Source: Bolinopsis microptera (Eukaryota; Ctenophora; Tentaculata; Lobata; Bolinopsidae). From it: a DNA stretch of 64,000 nucleotides. Location of the stretch: positions 4,053,902 to 4,117,901 of the forward strand of contig NC_087076.1 of assembly GCF_026151205.1 (NCBI RefSeq), given 5' to 3'. Made by a program: the position numbers and the translations under genes. Position 1 is the first letter of the stretch; every line of letters starts with the position of its first letter. Shown here piece by piece: positions 25,409 through 37,900 of this stretch. The notes beneath the pieces are model-generated. The model did no database searches. It was not told the DNA's origin and saw only the letters and a program-made list of their open reading frames with translations.

Positions 25409-26806
25409 CTATCCCAAATATTGCTCGTAAAGTTTTTGAGTTTTGGTAAAAGTAGCCCAACCAATGGAAGAAGCTGGGATCGCTTTCAGAGCATTCGCAG
25501 AAAATCCACGATAAAACCCCTTAGCTCCATTTTCACTCCAAATCTTGCTAAAGAGTGTCCTGAGAGTGGGCCGTGCACTCTCAGGCCCCCGATACGCCTG
25601 CATCTGACACTTGGAAAGTTGTAAAGGGTAAGTAGTTCCCATAGCAATGAGAGTAGCAGAGGAGGATATGCTAAGTAACGGCCAGAACCCGGGGTTCCCA
25701 ACCTGGTTCCACTCGGCATACAGCTCAGTACCAGCTTTACTCAATCCTAGCTGCAGTGCTGCGAAGGGGAGCACTCCCATTAGGGCAGGTGCTATACCCT
25801 TGTAAAAGTTAGTTACTCCAAACCTCTTACCATTCTCACGGGAGATCTCTCTAACAGTGCCAAGTATTCCAACAGAGCCCTGGGAGGTCATTACCCTTGT
25901 TTTAGTCAACTCAACAGGGTACATAAGACTCTGACAGGCTATACCAGTCAGACCACCACACAACAACTTGTTCACTAAATCGTACTTTGAAACTTTCAGT
26001 TTGTCTGAGTTGCACAACAGTTCGAAGATAAGGAAGCGAAGGGCGTTCTCAGGAAATATCTTCACACAACTGATACCATTTCCCCTCCACATTGTCGTGT
26101 AACCTTCCTTTGTCATGGCCTTGAACAGCTGACCAATACTCAACTCTTCAGTGGCTCCCAATATTTTCTGTTGTCCTTGAACCTGGAGCAGGACCTTGAC
26201 TCGGTCTAGGGGAGCAGTGGCTGTTCTTGACACTACACCAGCAACTCCACCACAAACTAACTTCTCCATCAAGCTGAACTTCTTCTTTTCGGCTCCTTTC
26301 TGCGCTGGGATGGTTACTAACCCATCTGCGTAGGGATCACCAAAGTAGTGTTTTGCTGTTATCTTGAATTTGCTTCTGAACTGGTTGAACTCTCTAAACT
26401 CGTCCCAACTTATGAGGAGGTTTTTGTCCTTGTCAATACGTGTTATCAGTTCTTTGATTTTACTGTCGGGCATGTTACAATCTTGTTTTTTAAAGAAAAA
26501 CGACAATTCTGAGTGAGATATCTGGCCACTACCATCTTTGTCGAGTTTAACAAAATGTTCCCACATTTCTTTCTCATGGCTGACCATCAGATCAATGAAT
26601 TCCTTGTAATCTAACACGCCATCATTAGAGCGCACATCTCCACGTTTAATCAGATTCTTTATTTCGTCTTTAGTAAAGCGCTGTCCCGACTTGGAGAGGT
26701 AAGCTTTCAGTTCCTCAAACGTTATGAAACCGTCGTTGTGAGTATCGAGGGTTTTAAACAGTTTTGAGAGTCGCCCCTCATCCGGCTGGAACAATCTTTT
26801 CTCCAT
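25409..26806 (-). CDS. SLC25A24: Calcium-binding mitochondrial ATP-Mg/Pi carrier (SCaMC type)
   Basis: An intronless 465-residue frame. The N-terminal half is an EF-hand regulatory domain. EF1 (about residues 21-32, DTHNDGFITFEE) and EF3 (89-100, DKDGSGQISHSE) are canonical. EF2 (about 57-69) has a shifted loop, and EF4 (125-136) has Leu where Gly is usual. From about residue 180 there are three mitochondrial carrier repeats, with signatures PLDRVK, PVELTK and PLQLSK. The third lacks the usual acidic residue, which is also true of known SCaMC proteins. The family exchanges ATP-Mg for phosphate across the inner mitochondrial membrane, with Ca2+ sensed in the intermembrane space. Length and order match SLC25A23/24/25; which paralogue cannot be decided. 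Vertebrate genes have many introns, so the single-exon form may be lineage-specific or a retrocopy, although it shows no damage. Confidence 0.95.
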   Translation of the reverse strand: MEKRLFQPDEGRLSKLFKTLDTHNDGFITFEELKAYLSKSGQRFTKDEIKNLIKRGDVRSNDGVLDYKEFIDLMVSHEKEMWEHFVKLDKDGSGQISHSELSFFFKKQDCNMPDSKIKELITRIDKDKNLLISWDEFREFNQFRSKFKITAKHYFGDPYADGLVTIPAQKGAEKKKFSLMEKLVCGGVAGVVSRTATAPLDRVKVLLQVQGQQKILGATEELSIGQLFKAMTKEGYTTMWRGNGISCVKIFPENALRFLIFELLCNSDKLKVSKYDLVNKLLCGGLTGIACQSLMYPVELTKTRVMTSQGSVGILGTVREISRENGKRFGVTNFYKGIAPALMGVLPFAALQLGLSKAGTELYAEWNQVGNPGFWPLLSISSSATLIAMGTTYPLQLSKCQMQAYRGPESARPTLRTLFSKIWSENGAKGFYRGFSANALKAIPASSIGWATFTKTQKLYEQYLG

Positions 26807-29086
26807 TGCGACTGAAATAAGAAGATTACTAAGGCATTGAGAAGAGCTAGTAAATACCTAAATGCTACGAAACATGGAACAAATGTAAGAAATGTAACAA
26901 GGAAATGTTTTAGTTAATGGTATCAACATTCAAGTTTCAACTAAACGGGGTTTCAAGACATAATATGAATAATCATGTCACTAAATGCTCAGTAGCGTTA
27001 TTTCTTACACACTACAAGGCAACTAAACTAAGTGAACGCTCAACAAATGTTATGCATACGTAATCTGTATGTATGTTTGGAAAGAGTCCATCAGACTTCC
27101 TTTAAAGCATGCACTTAATTTACATATAGCAGTTACTGTTCAGTTCAGAGCAGCTTCATCGCTTTGTTCATTCACACAACCAAACTCGCGTTCATTCAAT
27201 TCTAAAACTATTTACCAAGCAACATAAAACATACAACATACAGCTGTACAAAGACGTTAGAACTTAGAAGAGTATTACACTAAAACACCCGATATCACAT
27301 AGTTTGTGTGTAATTATACACAAAAGATATCACCTAGTTTATGAGAATGTCTGTTTGAAGATATTACAATAATTAAACAAAATTATACAAGATTAGTCTA
27401 CCCAAACCTACATAAAATACCCAACAATAAATGTACTACGATTTTAGGTATATTAGGGCGCAATGAAACTACTACTACTACTAAATATCATATTTTGAGC
27501 TGTAACCATATTTTGAGCTGTAACCCATATACAAAGGATTGAGCTGTAACCCAATATACAAAGGAACTTTGTGCGGGGGTATCATATAACGTCCTTGACT
27601 AAAATTATCATTGAATATGTAACATATTTAAAAGTATTTCACAATTATGTAACATACCTGTAGTTGTGAGGAGTTCAGGTCAAATAAAAATAGGCCAAGT
27701 CCACCAGATCCACCATCAGCTGTAGTCACTAACGATCATTTAATTAAGTATTTTCTGTACCTTGGTGTGTAAATGTTATGATTCAAGTTTTAACATCAAT
27801 AGCAGCTAGGAACAAGATTGGAAATATATATAATTTTTCAATGATAAAACAACATCATCACAGAATAAAATCGATTTAAATTTGGATTTTGTGTTGAAAT
27901 AAACAATAATACACGAGTAAATGGGTGTATTGAAACAGAATATTAGTATCCATGATGTGAAATATCAAACAAACAGCAAGTTTAAATTACTACTTTAGTT
28001 AAACTCAATGCCACCAGTGACATTTCGACTGACATATAAAGCTTTAAAATTAAAACTGAAGTTGTCAACACTCAATGTCCTGCATCAAATTTATAATCAA
28101 GCTATTTTTCAAAAAAAGGACAATTGAAAAAGCAAAAAATTATAAGTGGATCAAAGCTGAATCTGAAAATTTGGGGTTGAACTTTACTGAAGGATTTTGC
28201 ATGTTACACGAATTTTAAAGACACTAAAATAGATTACCTCTTCCGATTATATCACTGTCTGAATCAAGAAAAAAAACCCGTCAATTCTTTCGTTCAGCAC
28301 TTTAGGCCACAATTCTATACACGACTAAAGATAACTTTACAAATGATTTAAATACCCTTGCAAATATAATTCAGCAATATTAAATATTTTTCTACCTACC
28401 CTCGACTACCAACTAGAAACTATTGCCTCACATATTCAAAGGGCTTGTTCTTTCAACAACAATCGTCTTACATCTGCTCACTGCAAGATAAAATGTCTAT
28501 GCCTAGATTTTCTTTTTCTTTCAAACATGAAATTTACAGCATTAAATATAGTAAAGTTAAGTTAATGCACAAAAACATGGCATGGTTGGGTAGATGGTGT
28601 TGTGGAAATAGCTTCCTTCACTACTTTGATCATGAACAAAGTGATACTAGGGTAGAAATTATGATAAATTGTTTTATCACAGTATTGCTATATGACAAGA
28701 CACAGTCTTCCCTGAGCACCTTGTTTATAATCAATTAATGAGGGAGAATTCTTTAATTTATGGAATGCAATGGTATCTCAAACATCATGTCAAGACATAT
28801 TGTCAAAAATGTACATATGAACTTACTCCTTATTGTACAGGGTGGACCAAAAGTTTTGAATGAAAATCAATTCCAAAACTTGAAAATGATTTTGCAACTT
28901 TTGGACCACCATGTGGTGAAAATTGACAGTTTCACAGCTCTGATGGATTGAGCATTAGAGCTGTGATTGTGAGCTGTTAATATAATGCGCAACTTGATTA
29001 CTGTAACATGTCAAAATAGTTGTGCCTCATTATGAGGCCTTCATATCCCAAACCATGTACAAATCTATTAAACCTTAAACTTATAT
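26807..29086. other. Intergenic DNA without a supported gene
   Basis: Contains a CTA microsatellite near 27469-27483 followed by short repeats of a TTTTGAGCTGTAAC-like unit up to about 27560, and a mariner-like hairpin at 28841-28910. Plus-strand frames at 28445-28951 are short, lack motifs and partly overlap the hairpin. Confidence 0.5.
28841..28910. repeat. Mariner-like terminal-repeat hairpin
   Basis: The ends GGTGGACCAAAAGTT and AACTTTTGGACCACC are perfect inverted repeats with further pairing inward. The flank CAG-GGTGG resembles Tc1/mariner ends. At 70 bp it is a minimal MITE or a deleted element. Confidence 0.6.
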
Positions 29087-29506
29087 TTATACATTGTACC
29101 TTGACTGTCCTTCCAGTTTGGCTGCCACGTGTGATATGCCAGGTAAGTTGAGTAAGTTTCCAATCACTGGAATTCTTCTGATGAAGTTTACTGCCACTGG
29201 GAAAAATCCACTAAATATGACAAAGAATCCATAGCTTTCTATACACATTCCCGTAAAAGGGAATCCAAGAAGAACCACTAGGATTCCTCCAAAAAATGCC
29301 ACTGTTCCTTTCAATTTCTGACGTTGAAAGAAAAATCTGAAGGTTCGCTCAAGTCCAATAATTAATGCCAATCCACACAGAAACATTATGTTTCCCATTG
29401 CCAAGAGTCCTTTATCAAAAAACAGGATCATTCCCAGGAAAAGAAATAGCATTCCGAACCCACTAATAGCTATACCAATCTTTTGGTTGTCGTTGATAGA
29501 GATCAT
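29087..29506 (-). CDS. GOLT1B: Vesicle transport protein GOT1B (Golgi transport 1)
   Basis: An intronless 139-residue frame with four hydrophobic segments. It matches the GOT1 family over its whole length: N-terminal NDNQKIGI, the segment GMILFFDKGLLAMGN, the family hallmark GLERTFRFFFQ, and C-terminal FIRRIPVIGNLLNLPGI. Human GOT1B is 138 residues, so length agrees. These small tetraspan proteins act in ER-to-Golgi and endosome-to-Golgi transport. The ATG at 29506 is the family start. A possible 5' untranslated intron could lie upstream. Confidence 0.96.
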   Translation of the reverse strand: MISINDNQKIGIAISGFGMLFLFLGMILFFDKGLLAMGNIMFLCGLALIIGLERTFRFFFQRQKLKGTVAFFGGILVVLLGFPFTGMCIESYGFFVIFSGFFPVAVNFIRRIPVIGNLLNLPGISHVAAKLEGQSRYNV

Positions 29507-30541
29507 GTCTGAACACTTTCAATTTGACTGATGATTGGAGTGTCAGACCTAAAAGAGAAATGTCAGTTATAATAAAGTGTTATATAAATAATTGTGACTA
29601 TGATGACGAAGTATATAGGATTATACATTCAATCAAATCATGTGGTGGAATTAGCAAAGTGTTTTAACTTCTACTATTGTAATGCTTGTGACACTTGATT
29701 TATGTATATAATAATTAATTGAATTTTCAAATTACAAAAAAAATGTTAACCCTCTCCTTCTCAGTATGAGTTATGCTGTTTTTGGGATATATTAGTGGAG
29801 TCTACCCCTTGGTGATTCGTCAAGAAGACCATCTGACAATTGGAGGTCAGACAAGGACTATTATATACTACAGAAGATGTTGAAAGATACGGTGTTAACT
29901 GAAGATCTCAGAGCACCTACCTGGTCCTATCTACATTCTAACTACCTGCTGGCTGTGAGGACAGTGAATGATAAGGACAGTGAATATTTTGATAATTTAC
30001 AAAATTGTGAAATATCATAATAACTTTAGATATTTACTGACCTTGACTGACAACCAGACAATATAAACAAGTTATTATATCATTCTATCATTTGTATACA
30101 TTGAATTTAATTACATTGGTTCTTAAATTAATTATACCTTGTTTTATTAAAGTAAAGTAAAGTAAAATTTAAATAATCGAACACACATTTATAGAACATA
30201 ATAAACTATCAGAAATTACTGTGTATGGAATTATTTGTAATAAGAATGAAACAAGGCAGGTGGTTCTTCATAAGGTTTAAAGGTTTAAGATGAGGTAAAA
30301 AGCAGGTTGATCTCAAAAAGCACCACTAAATTCGTGGGGATTCGCCAAATTATCGTTTTGATGTGGGAAAATTAATTTAAAACTTAGGAAAGCAAACACT
30401 TTTTAATATCTTAAACTTTAGTGCTAGCAAAATAGAAGAATCTCATTGAAACTCCCCCCCCTCCCCCCCCCCCCCAGTGGCCGAAGTTTTTCAAAATTGT
30501 CCTACATTCAAACGACAATTTTGAGCCCCCCTCAAAAGACG

Positions 30542-30573
<32 letters not shown>

Positions 30574-30848
30574 TTCGACTTTTCTTCACGTTTGATGCTA
30601 GTTGCTACCCTGATCATAATAACCGGAATCATTGCTATCCGGCCAAACAACTTTCAAACCATTTACTTTACCAGCCGGATTAGATTAAGATAGGAGGGCT
30701 AATGGCATGAAATGGAGAATTTGAAATTTAAATAACCCAATTTTTTACAAAATTTACTAGTAAAGTAATATAGTAAAAAACGAAACAAGTTATATCAAAT
30801 ATTCAACTAGAATCTAAATATCATTTTGAACACCTCAAAGATAATTTT
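29507..30848. other. Intergenic DNA with poly-C tracts
   Basis: No gene. Two cytosine runs, 30453-30475 and an uninterrupted run of about 32 bases at 30542-30573, lie on either side of a short TTTTCAAAATTGTC/GACAATTTTGAG inverted repeat, suggesting one fold-back element. Confidence 0.5.
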
Positions 30849-31145
30849 TTGCCTTTTTATCGTATTTCGAACTTAAGCAATTTTTCAATGTACACTAGCC
30901 ATGAGAGACAGAAGAAAAACATGTACAACAAAAGGATTGTCGAGGTGGAACATGGAACATTTACACCAATAGTCCTATCAACAACAGGTGGAATGGGAAG
31001 AGAAGCAAATACGTTCTTCAAAAAGTTAGCTGATAGAATGTCTAGAAAATCAGGCCAAAGCTACAGTTGCAGTGAAGCGATGACTTTTATCAGGAAAAGA
31101 ATAAGATTTGACTTATTAATAACGACAATTATTGCTCTTGCTTAG
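30849..31145 (+). mobile_element. C-terminal relic of a retroelement polyprotein
   Basis: A 98-codon open frame contains the string VEHGTFTPIVLSTTGGMG followed by a basic helix (FFKKLADRMSRKSG) and an Arg/Lys-rich end. From memory of the pattern, this arrangement is typical of the region after the reverse transcriptase in invertebrate retroelements. No upstream catalytic domain is present, so it is a fragment. The plus-strand orientation is opposite to the nearby host genes. Confidence 0.5.
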
Positions 31146-31254
31146 AGGAGAAAGAGGAATAAAAAGTGGTAGTATAGTTAAGATATCAGATTTAGATATT
31201 AATTTAGAGCCAACAAATTGAATTGGCTACTTTTACTACTACAACAAAGGAAAG

Positions 31255-31401
31255 TATAGAATTTTTATATAGAATTTTTATATAGAATTTTTATATAGAA
31301 TTTTTATATAGAATTTTTATATAGAATTTTTGTATAGAATTTTTATATAGAATTTTTATATAGAATTTTTATATAGAATTTTTATATAGAATTTTTATAT
31401 C
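31255..31401. repeat. 13-bp minisatellite
   Basis: About eleven tandem copies of TATAGAATTTTTA with a single G-for-A change in one unit (near 31330). Confidence 0.95.
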
Positions 31402-31626
31402 ATATTATATAGGGTTATTGTTATATTATGTGTATATTGTTTGAATAATTTTATGGCAAACATTTTTCAGCTCGAACATGCACAAGGGTTTTTTTTATAT
31501 TTTAAATTTGGTACTATACGTTTTATCTTTCCAAACTGAAAACAATCCATTAAAAATATTTCCGAAATATGTTAAGTTTTCATTTTCTATCCCGATTTTG
31601 AAGTCCCACCTTACTCTAGCTTTTAA

Positions 31627-32642
31627 TTGACGATGTCAATTCATCGCAGCTCGGCGCGGCACAGTAGTGCATCTCGCTGTGAGAAGCCTCATTGAGTGCG
31701 CGGCGCGGCACAGTAATGCATCGCGCTACAACTCTAGCTCTCAATTAAATATACGAATATACGAATTAGTGGAGCCTCGGCTCCCCCTTTGTAATGCTAT
31801 ATCGCAGGGCCGGGGCGGTTGTAGGTTTATAACCTACCAGGACGCGCGCCGAGTTGGACTCGTCGATGGAACAGATATTTTACGAATATCACCCGTTAAA
31901 GGGGGCGGCAGGGCTAGCATCCCCTGGCATATAGTTTAGCTCTATCTGGTCCCCTGCTACACGGCATGTAAACATGAAACAGGGATTGGCTAGTTAGAGG
32001 CTGTCCGTGTATGCCTTACACTGTGCTTTCAGCAATACTCATACTCATACTCATATGCAATACCAGTTCGGAAGCGGGAGCTGGGAGTTTACCTTTCATT
32101 TTGTATACGTATCTCTTTTCGCGAGCGACGAGAAGTGCACGCTGCGGCCTTTTCTAAGATAAGAGCTAATGTGGTATTACACGATAAATAGTTGCAGATA
32201 GTAGCAAGATTTATTAAATTTTTGGCCTAAGCCTTTTTATAACATTGTTTTTTATAATATTGCAGTTCACAATTGGTAATTGAGAAATATTTAAATAGGT
32301 CCACCTTGACGGATGTTACTCGTCTAAATTTCTTTGAAGTAGCGCGCGCCGCTTTCTTCCCGGTGGCAAGTGCTACGAAGTAGCGCGCGCCGGGCCAGAT
32401 CATTAACAATGGTCAAGGTCCACCCGGCCAGTTTATTTAGTTGTTGGTTATAAAGTTAGGTTACAGGTACTTTATAACATACCGCGTTGGACTCGTCGAA
32501 ACGAGTATCATATCACTCGTTAAATTGTAGCGCGATGCGTTACTGTGCCGCGCCGCGCACTTAATAAGGCTTCTCACATCTGGCTAGATCGGCGAAATGC
32601 GCTACTGTGCCGCGCCGAGCTGCCATGAATTGACATCGTCAA
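31627..32642. mobile_element. GC-rich inverted-repeat element flanked by TTAA
   Basis: Arms of about 100-115 bp (31627-31731 and 32527-32642) are inverted copies that start TTGACGATGTCAATTCAT and continue through GCTCGGCGCGGCACAGTA. The right arm has an extra 13 bp or so. TTAA sits directly outside both ends (31623-31626, 32643-32646), as for piggyBac-type insertion, although TTAA is itself palindromic. Inside, a GTTGGACTCGTCGA...CGTTAAA motif recurs in direct orientation near 31852 and 32485. No transposase is visible. Confidence 0.7.
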
Positions 32643-33079
32643 TTAACCGTTAAAGGTCAGGCAATCAAAGTAACGGGTGTTATTTGAAATGGGATAAATT
32701 GACATAGGCTTCGAGCTTGCTTGCTATATAATAATAAGTAATTCGTATTGTAGCGAGATACACTACTAGGCCGCGCATCGATTCTCTCAATGCAACCACG
32801 AGCTGCAAAGGATTTACTGGGCCGCGCTCAGCCTGTCATTCCGCCGAATCTCTATGTTTCTGAACATAATAACCTAAGCTAAGGTCCCCAGGTAACAAAG
32901 GATTGACATCGTGAATAAATAGTACGTACAATTACAATTGACAATGGCTAAGGATGTACGTTGCAGCACTGAGCACAATGCAATGTACATCCGCTATATT
33001 CGCCGCTATATTCGCATATATTCTCTATATATTTGTGATACGCAACGTGTATCAAATAATTTTGATGATTCACAAAGAA

Positions 33080-33185
33080 AATGAGCGCTAAATATTGCTA
33101 TATTATTGTTTTACTTTTAGTCATTAGTACTAGTATGAGCGCTAAATATTGCTATATTATTGTTTTAGTCATTAGTACTAGTATT
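33080..33185. repeat. Tandem duplication of about 50 bp
   Basis: A unit beginning ATGAGCGCTAAATATTGC and ending TCATTAGTACTAGT occurs twice in a row. The second copy lacks a few T/A bases after TTGTTTTA. Confidence 0.85.
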
Positions 33186-33391
33186 GCTCTAACCAGAGCC
33201 CGATGATCTCGCTTGCAGTACGCGTATACACATACATGGCTATGTGAAGTACTTGTAGACTGCCCCCAGCCTCGACCATCGACGCGCGCGCTGCTTCGAA
33301 GAAATTTAGACGAGTACGGAGTATCATTCTTTCACCTAACCATTTTGCATGTGCTTTCGCGCCACTGCAGGCGCACTTGTTTCACAACTTA

Positions 33392-33551
33392 AGGGGTCGT
33401 TCACATATTACGTAATTATTTTTACGTACATTTTTACCCCCCCCCCCCCCCCTCCGTAATCAGTTTTACACATAGCTATTGTGTCGAAATTACACTAGCG
33501 TAATCATTCCCCCCCCCCCTCAGCTGATTACGTGATATGTGAACGACCCCT
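33392..33551. mobile_element. 160-bp MITE with poly-C interior
   Basis: The ends AGGGGTCGTTCACATAT and the inverted copy ATATGTGAACGACCCCT pair over about 25 bp with one or two mismatches. The interior holds C runs at 33437-33452 and about 33510-33519. Short elements with GGGGTCG ends and poly-C interiors are common in invertebrate genomes. Confidence 0.75.
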
Positions 33552-34182
33552 AAGCACAAGGGCTCTGGTACGTTAGAGCAACATCATCCGCGTCAACGCA
33601 AGATTTAGATGTAGCTAAATTAATCTACAGATTTTTGAAACCGTACCAATGTGATACAGACACACACACACACACCCTTATAGCTGCAGTTGGGGAGATG
33701 GCGATGTAATCATTTTAAGTGAATTGTGAATACCGATAGTGACTTTCCTGCAGACTGTTAGTGTTAGCCCAGCTCAAGATTTCATTCCATTCTTCAACTA
33801 CAATTTATAATATAAGCCATGTTCCTAATTGTTATCCGCGAAACTCGACCTACTGTTATTTATGATCTATTGATACATCCCTGACCCTGATATTATTGAC
33901 AAAAACAAAGTAAATGAACTCACGCTTGCAATTGCAAAATTAAAATCAAAATGAACAATAGCATGATAATTGAAACTGCTTGGCAAAATCTTTTCGTTTT
34001 CGAATCAGTTTAATATGAACGAGAATTTAAACAAAATTAACAAACTCTGAACTCTATCGTAGTTGTATTCAAAATGGAATCGAATCATTAACGTATTTAC
34101 AATTTAAAGTGATTGAAACATGTTCTGCAACATTTATATTAATGAGGGCTTACTCAACTAAAATTTAGAAAAGCACGATATT

Positions 34183-34284
34183 GGGGGGGGGGGGGGGGGG
34201 GGTGGGCAACCATATTAAAGTATATTAAAGTGTAGGCTTTTTCAGATTTTGGCCCGGGGATATACTTTAATACACTTTAATATG
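34183..34284. repeat. Poly-G tract beside a fold-back sequence
   Basis: A run of about 20 G bases (34183-34202) precedes an inverted repeat, CATATTAAAGTATATTAAAG at 34211 and its complement ending at 34284. Confidence 0.7.
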
Positions 34285-34794
34285 ATGTTTATCATTTAAT
34301 CAACAATTCAATTCTAGGAACATTTTGACTGAACCGCTAAATTATGTAGCAAACATAGCACCACAGTCCACACATAATCCTTTCTGTTTTCAATGGTAAT
34401 TACTAAGAACTGTTTCAATAAAACCGAAACTAGATACAATACCCGTTAAAATGTCCCAGAGAGTCTTCAAGACCATCCTCTAAAACAAATACAAGAAAAT
34501 TAAATAACAATGAACAATTGATTTTAAGCACACACAAGAACTCGTTATTTATCATTATATTATGATTATATTCTGAACGTTAATTCTAAAAATTCTCACA
34601 TTCTGGCTAAACCCGCTGATTTCAACCAATTCCTTTTTGGCAAATATGTGAGATTGTCACTTTAAAAAACTGTAACCCAAAACATCAGTCTCTTATCCTA
34701 GACGTATGTTGTATACGTATATATCCTAGTGTGAAACTTTAACCCAATTATTAATTATAGAACCTGCCAAAAATAAATAAATCACAGTACACAC

Positions 34795-34795
34795 A

Positions 34796-34830
<35 letters not shown>
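34795..34830. repeat. CA microsatellite
   Basis: About 17 CA dinucleotides with one early interruption, just downstream of the SIDT stop codon. Confidence 0.9.
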
Positions 34831-34836
<6 letters not shown>

Positions 34837-34968
34837 ACAAAAAAACTCCGACAATTGAATCGAAATCAAAGATCAGCAGATGTCCTGCTAAGGTAGCCTT
34901 GCGAGGAAGTCTCACAAGGCTCACTCCCCTATTGTAATCTGATCGTAATGACTGAATCAGCTGAAACT

Positions 34969-37900
34969 TTAGAAGACCTTTATTTGATCCCTTGGCTTGT
35001 TAAGAAGGTGATCGTCTAGCGTGAGGACCGTCACAAAACCGAAGAAGAGGGCCATAGAGGAGATAATGTGCCATACATCGTGGTTATCGTAGAAATCTGT
35101 GGGTAGAACTGTTGAAAACAGAGACATTCAAATAAACAGCACATGGATTGAAAGTAAGATATAAGAGTTTTAAACTTTCTTCACAACTACAATTAAATAC
35201 ATTTATTGAGAATTATGTAATGTAACGCGATGGAAGTATTTTAAGCGGGCATATCCTGTCCAAACCCAGGATGCACGACATAAAGAATTTGTTTTAACTT
35301 GTTTGTATGAAAAGCATCAATATGTAGAAAAGTTCTTGAATATAAAGTGGAATGCGGGATTCTGTAACTGGTGACAGTAAACTTGGATCAATCTAAATAG
35401 AACAAGTCACAAGTTGTTTTATCATCCCGCGCGCCAAGGGTTTTACTTATAAATTACTTAATACTCACTACTCAGTAACTGATCCAGTTTAAGCAGAAAC
35501 AGATAAACTGATAACTCACCTAAAACGAGGCACTCCATGTTCTTAACTCTGGACAGAGCGGCAGGTAGTTGCCAGTTAGTGACAGTTGAGAAGTAGAAGT
35601 AGAGCGCACATATCCATGTCAACATGGTCAGTGCACCGCAGAATATTGTGATAGGATACGGATACTGGGGGTGACAAAGTTTATAATCTCTATTAAATAT
35701 CATTTTGTGTGCTGATAGGCATATTTCTATTTAGTTAAAACTGGGCGAAGAGGTAAACTTATGAACAATATTGGGCGGAAACTTTCGAAGCTGAGAATGA
35801 TAAAATAATATGATGAATGCAGGTAGGAAAATAAGCTACCTCGCTGTGAATGAACTTCATGATAACATAGTATGCGAAGTATGCGAGTAAGTTGATGAGG
35901 AATACTGCTAAGAGGAAGGAAGGAAAGTCTCCGGGCTGGAAGACCACGCCCAGGATGGCGGCTGCGAAGTTCAGTGTCACAACCAGGACAAGGAACACAA
36001 AACGGTCCATGTACAGGGGCTTCGGGCTTGTGAAGAAATCCGTTCTGAAAGAAAACTTGTCATAAATGGGAGTGTGATTGGTTTTAAACTTGGAAATGTG
36101 GTTGCTATCTGAGGAGGGGGGAGGGGGGGGGGGTGTGGGGTGCTTTCTGAGGAGGGGTGCAATTTAGGCTCCGTATTATTTTAAATCATTTTATATTCAA
36201 TGTTTTCAATTTTTAAATTGCCAAACACGATGCGATGGCCGTCACCCTTATTTTGGTGCTAATCTTAACATTCAGTAAATGGATTGTATCGTTTAACATA
36301 GAGACGGATTACAAGGTGTAGGTTTAAATACAAATTATAAATTACAAATATCAATTAAAAAAAGCAATAACGATATCATAGAATAACTTTGTCATCATTA
36401 TCAAAGTGCAAAAAAGTAACGAACATAATTGATTGATCGGTGATAAAAAAAGTAAAAGTGAATTTGTCACGCTATACTCAAGAAGGAATAATAGTTGTGA
36501 GTTTTTAAAGATTATTAATTTCCATAACAAGCTCTTTTAATTTCTGTTCTCATTATTATCCATACGCACTGAAAGTTTTAGGGAAACAGGACCTGTGCAC
36601 AGGTTTCTCATACAGATTCCTGGCCCCAACATTGTCCCTCATTTACCTCCTCCCACAGCTTCAGCCCAGAGAGGAGTCTTGTTAGCGGGGTACCAACAAT
36701 ACGCACTCCCATTCCGGTGAGTACGACACTCAAACTCATCCTCTGACCCGTCCTTGCAGAACACTCCCATTCCGTTCCAATAGTTGGACGACGCACACAG
36801 AGGTAAGTCGTCTCCTTTGTTGTAACAATATTGGCCTTTTTGGTGACAGTCAATGTATATGCCGGAATATATACCCCAGCCGTGACATTTGGTGTCCTAG
36901 CAGTCGTAGCAGCAAACAGTTGTCAGCATGACCACGAGGAGGATGGTGGTAGTTGTATTCAGCATGTTAATCTGGTGAATATAAGCAGTATATACTTGTA
37001 CTATAGTGGGGTGGCAAATAAATTATAAAGGTGTTACATTATTAGTTATCGGCAAATTAAATTCAAATAAAACATAGGGGCAATGAAAGGATAAAAAAGT
37101 ATGAATACTTCCCATTTATAGACTTATCAAAGTAGAACAGAAAAATAGAATAGAGTCCCTATCTACCGCAGTTATCACTAACTGCGAGGAATAAAAGTGA
37201 TAATAGAAATCTTGTTAACTGGATTAAAAGCGCGATTTCAAAAATCAAAATCCGAAATCCAATTTAACTCAAAATTAGCATATTCCATATTTCGAGTAAA
37301 TCAAACGAACTGAAGATCACTGTCCTACTCCTGTGGTAGAATTTTCCGTTGGTATTCTGACCTTCTCTCAGCGGCTCAATCAACGATTTGGTGTCAAATT
37401 AACTACCAACAGAAGATCCTCCTTTATTAGGGGTGGGAAAACGATAGTCGATATAACGACACGGTGATCTACAAACGAACTGAAGATCTCTGTCCTGCGG
37501 TAAAATCCGTTGGTATTCTGACCTTCTCTCTGCGGCTCAATCCACGATTTGGTGTCAAATTAACTACCAACAGAAGATCCTCCTTTATTAGGGGGGGGGG
37601 GGGGGGGGGGGGCTCATGTTTTTTTGTCCGTGCGATGGTCCTTTCTCAAACTTTCAATCATCAGTTAGGTACAAAGAATAGTCTACACTTTTTTAATAAC
37701 GTAAAAAGGGATGAAAATCACTTTATTTATGAAAAATATCGTTCGGTAGATCAATATTCGCTTAATTACTATAGGCTATGCAAGAACTCGATATTCAGAT
37801 GAAGAGCTAGTGAGCATCTGCTATATGTGCTACAGTATGTGATAGATATGGAAATTGGACCTATTCAGACTTATTAGGTCGAGTCTTTTAAATGTTTACG

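Noticed and set aside
29780-29960. Exon-like plus-strand stretch (PLVIRQEDHLTIGGQ)
   Set aside because: It stops soon and no acceptor, donor or partner exon could be matched.
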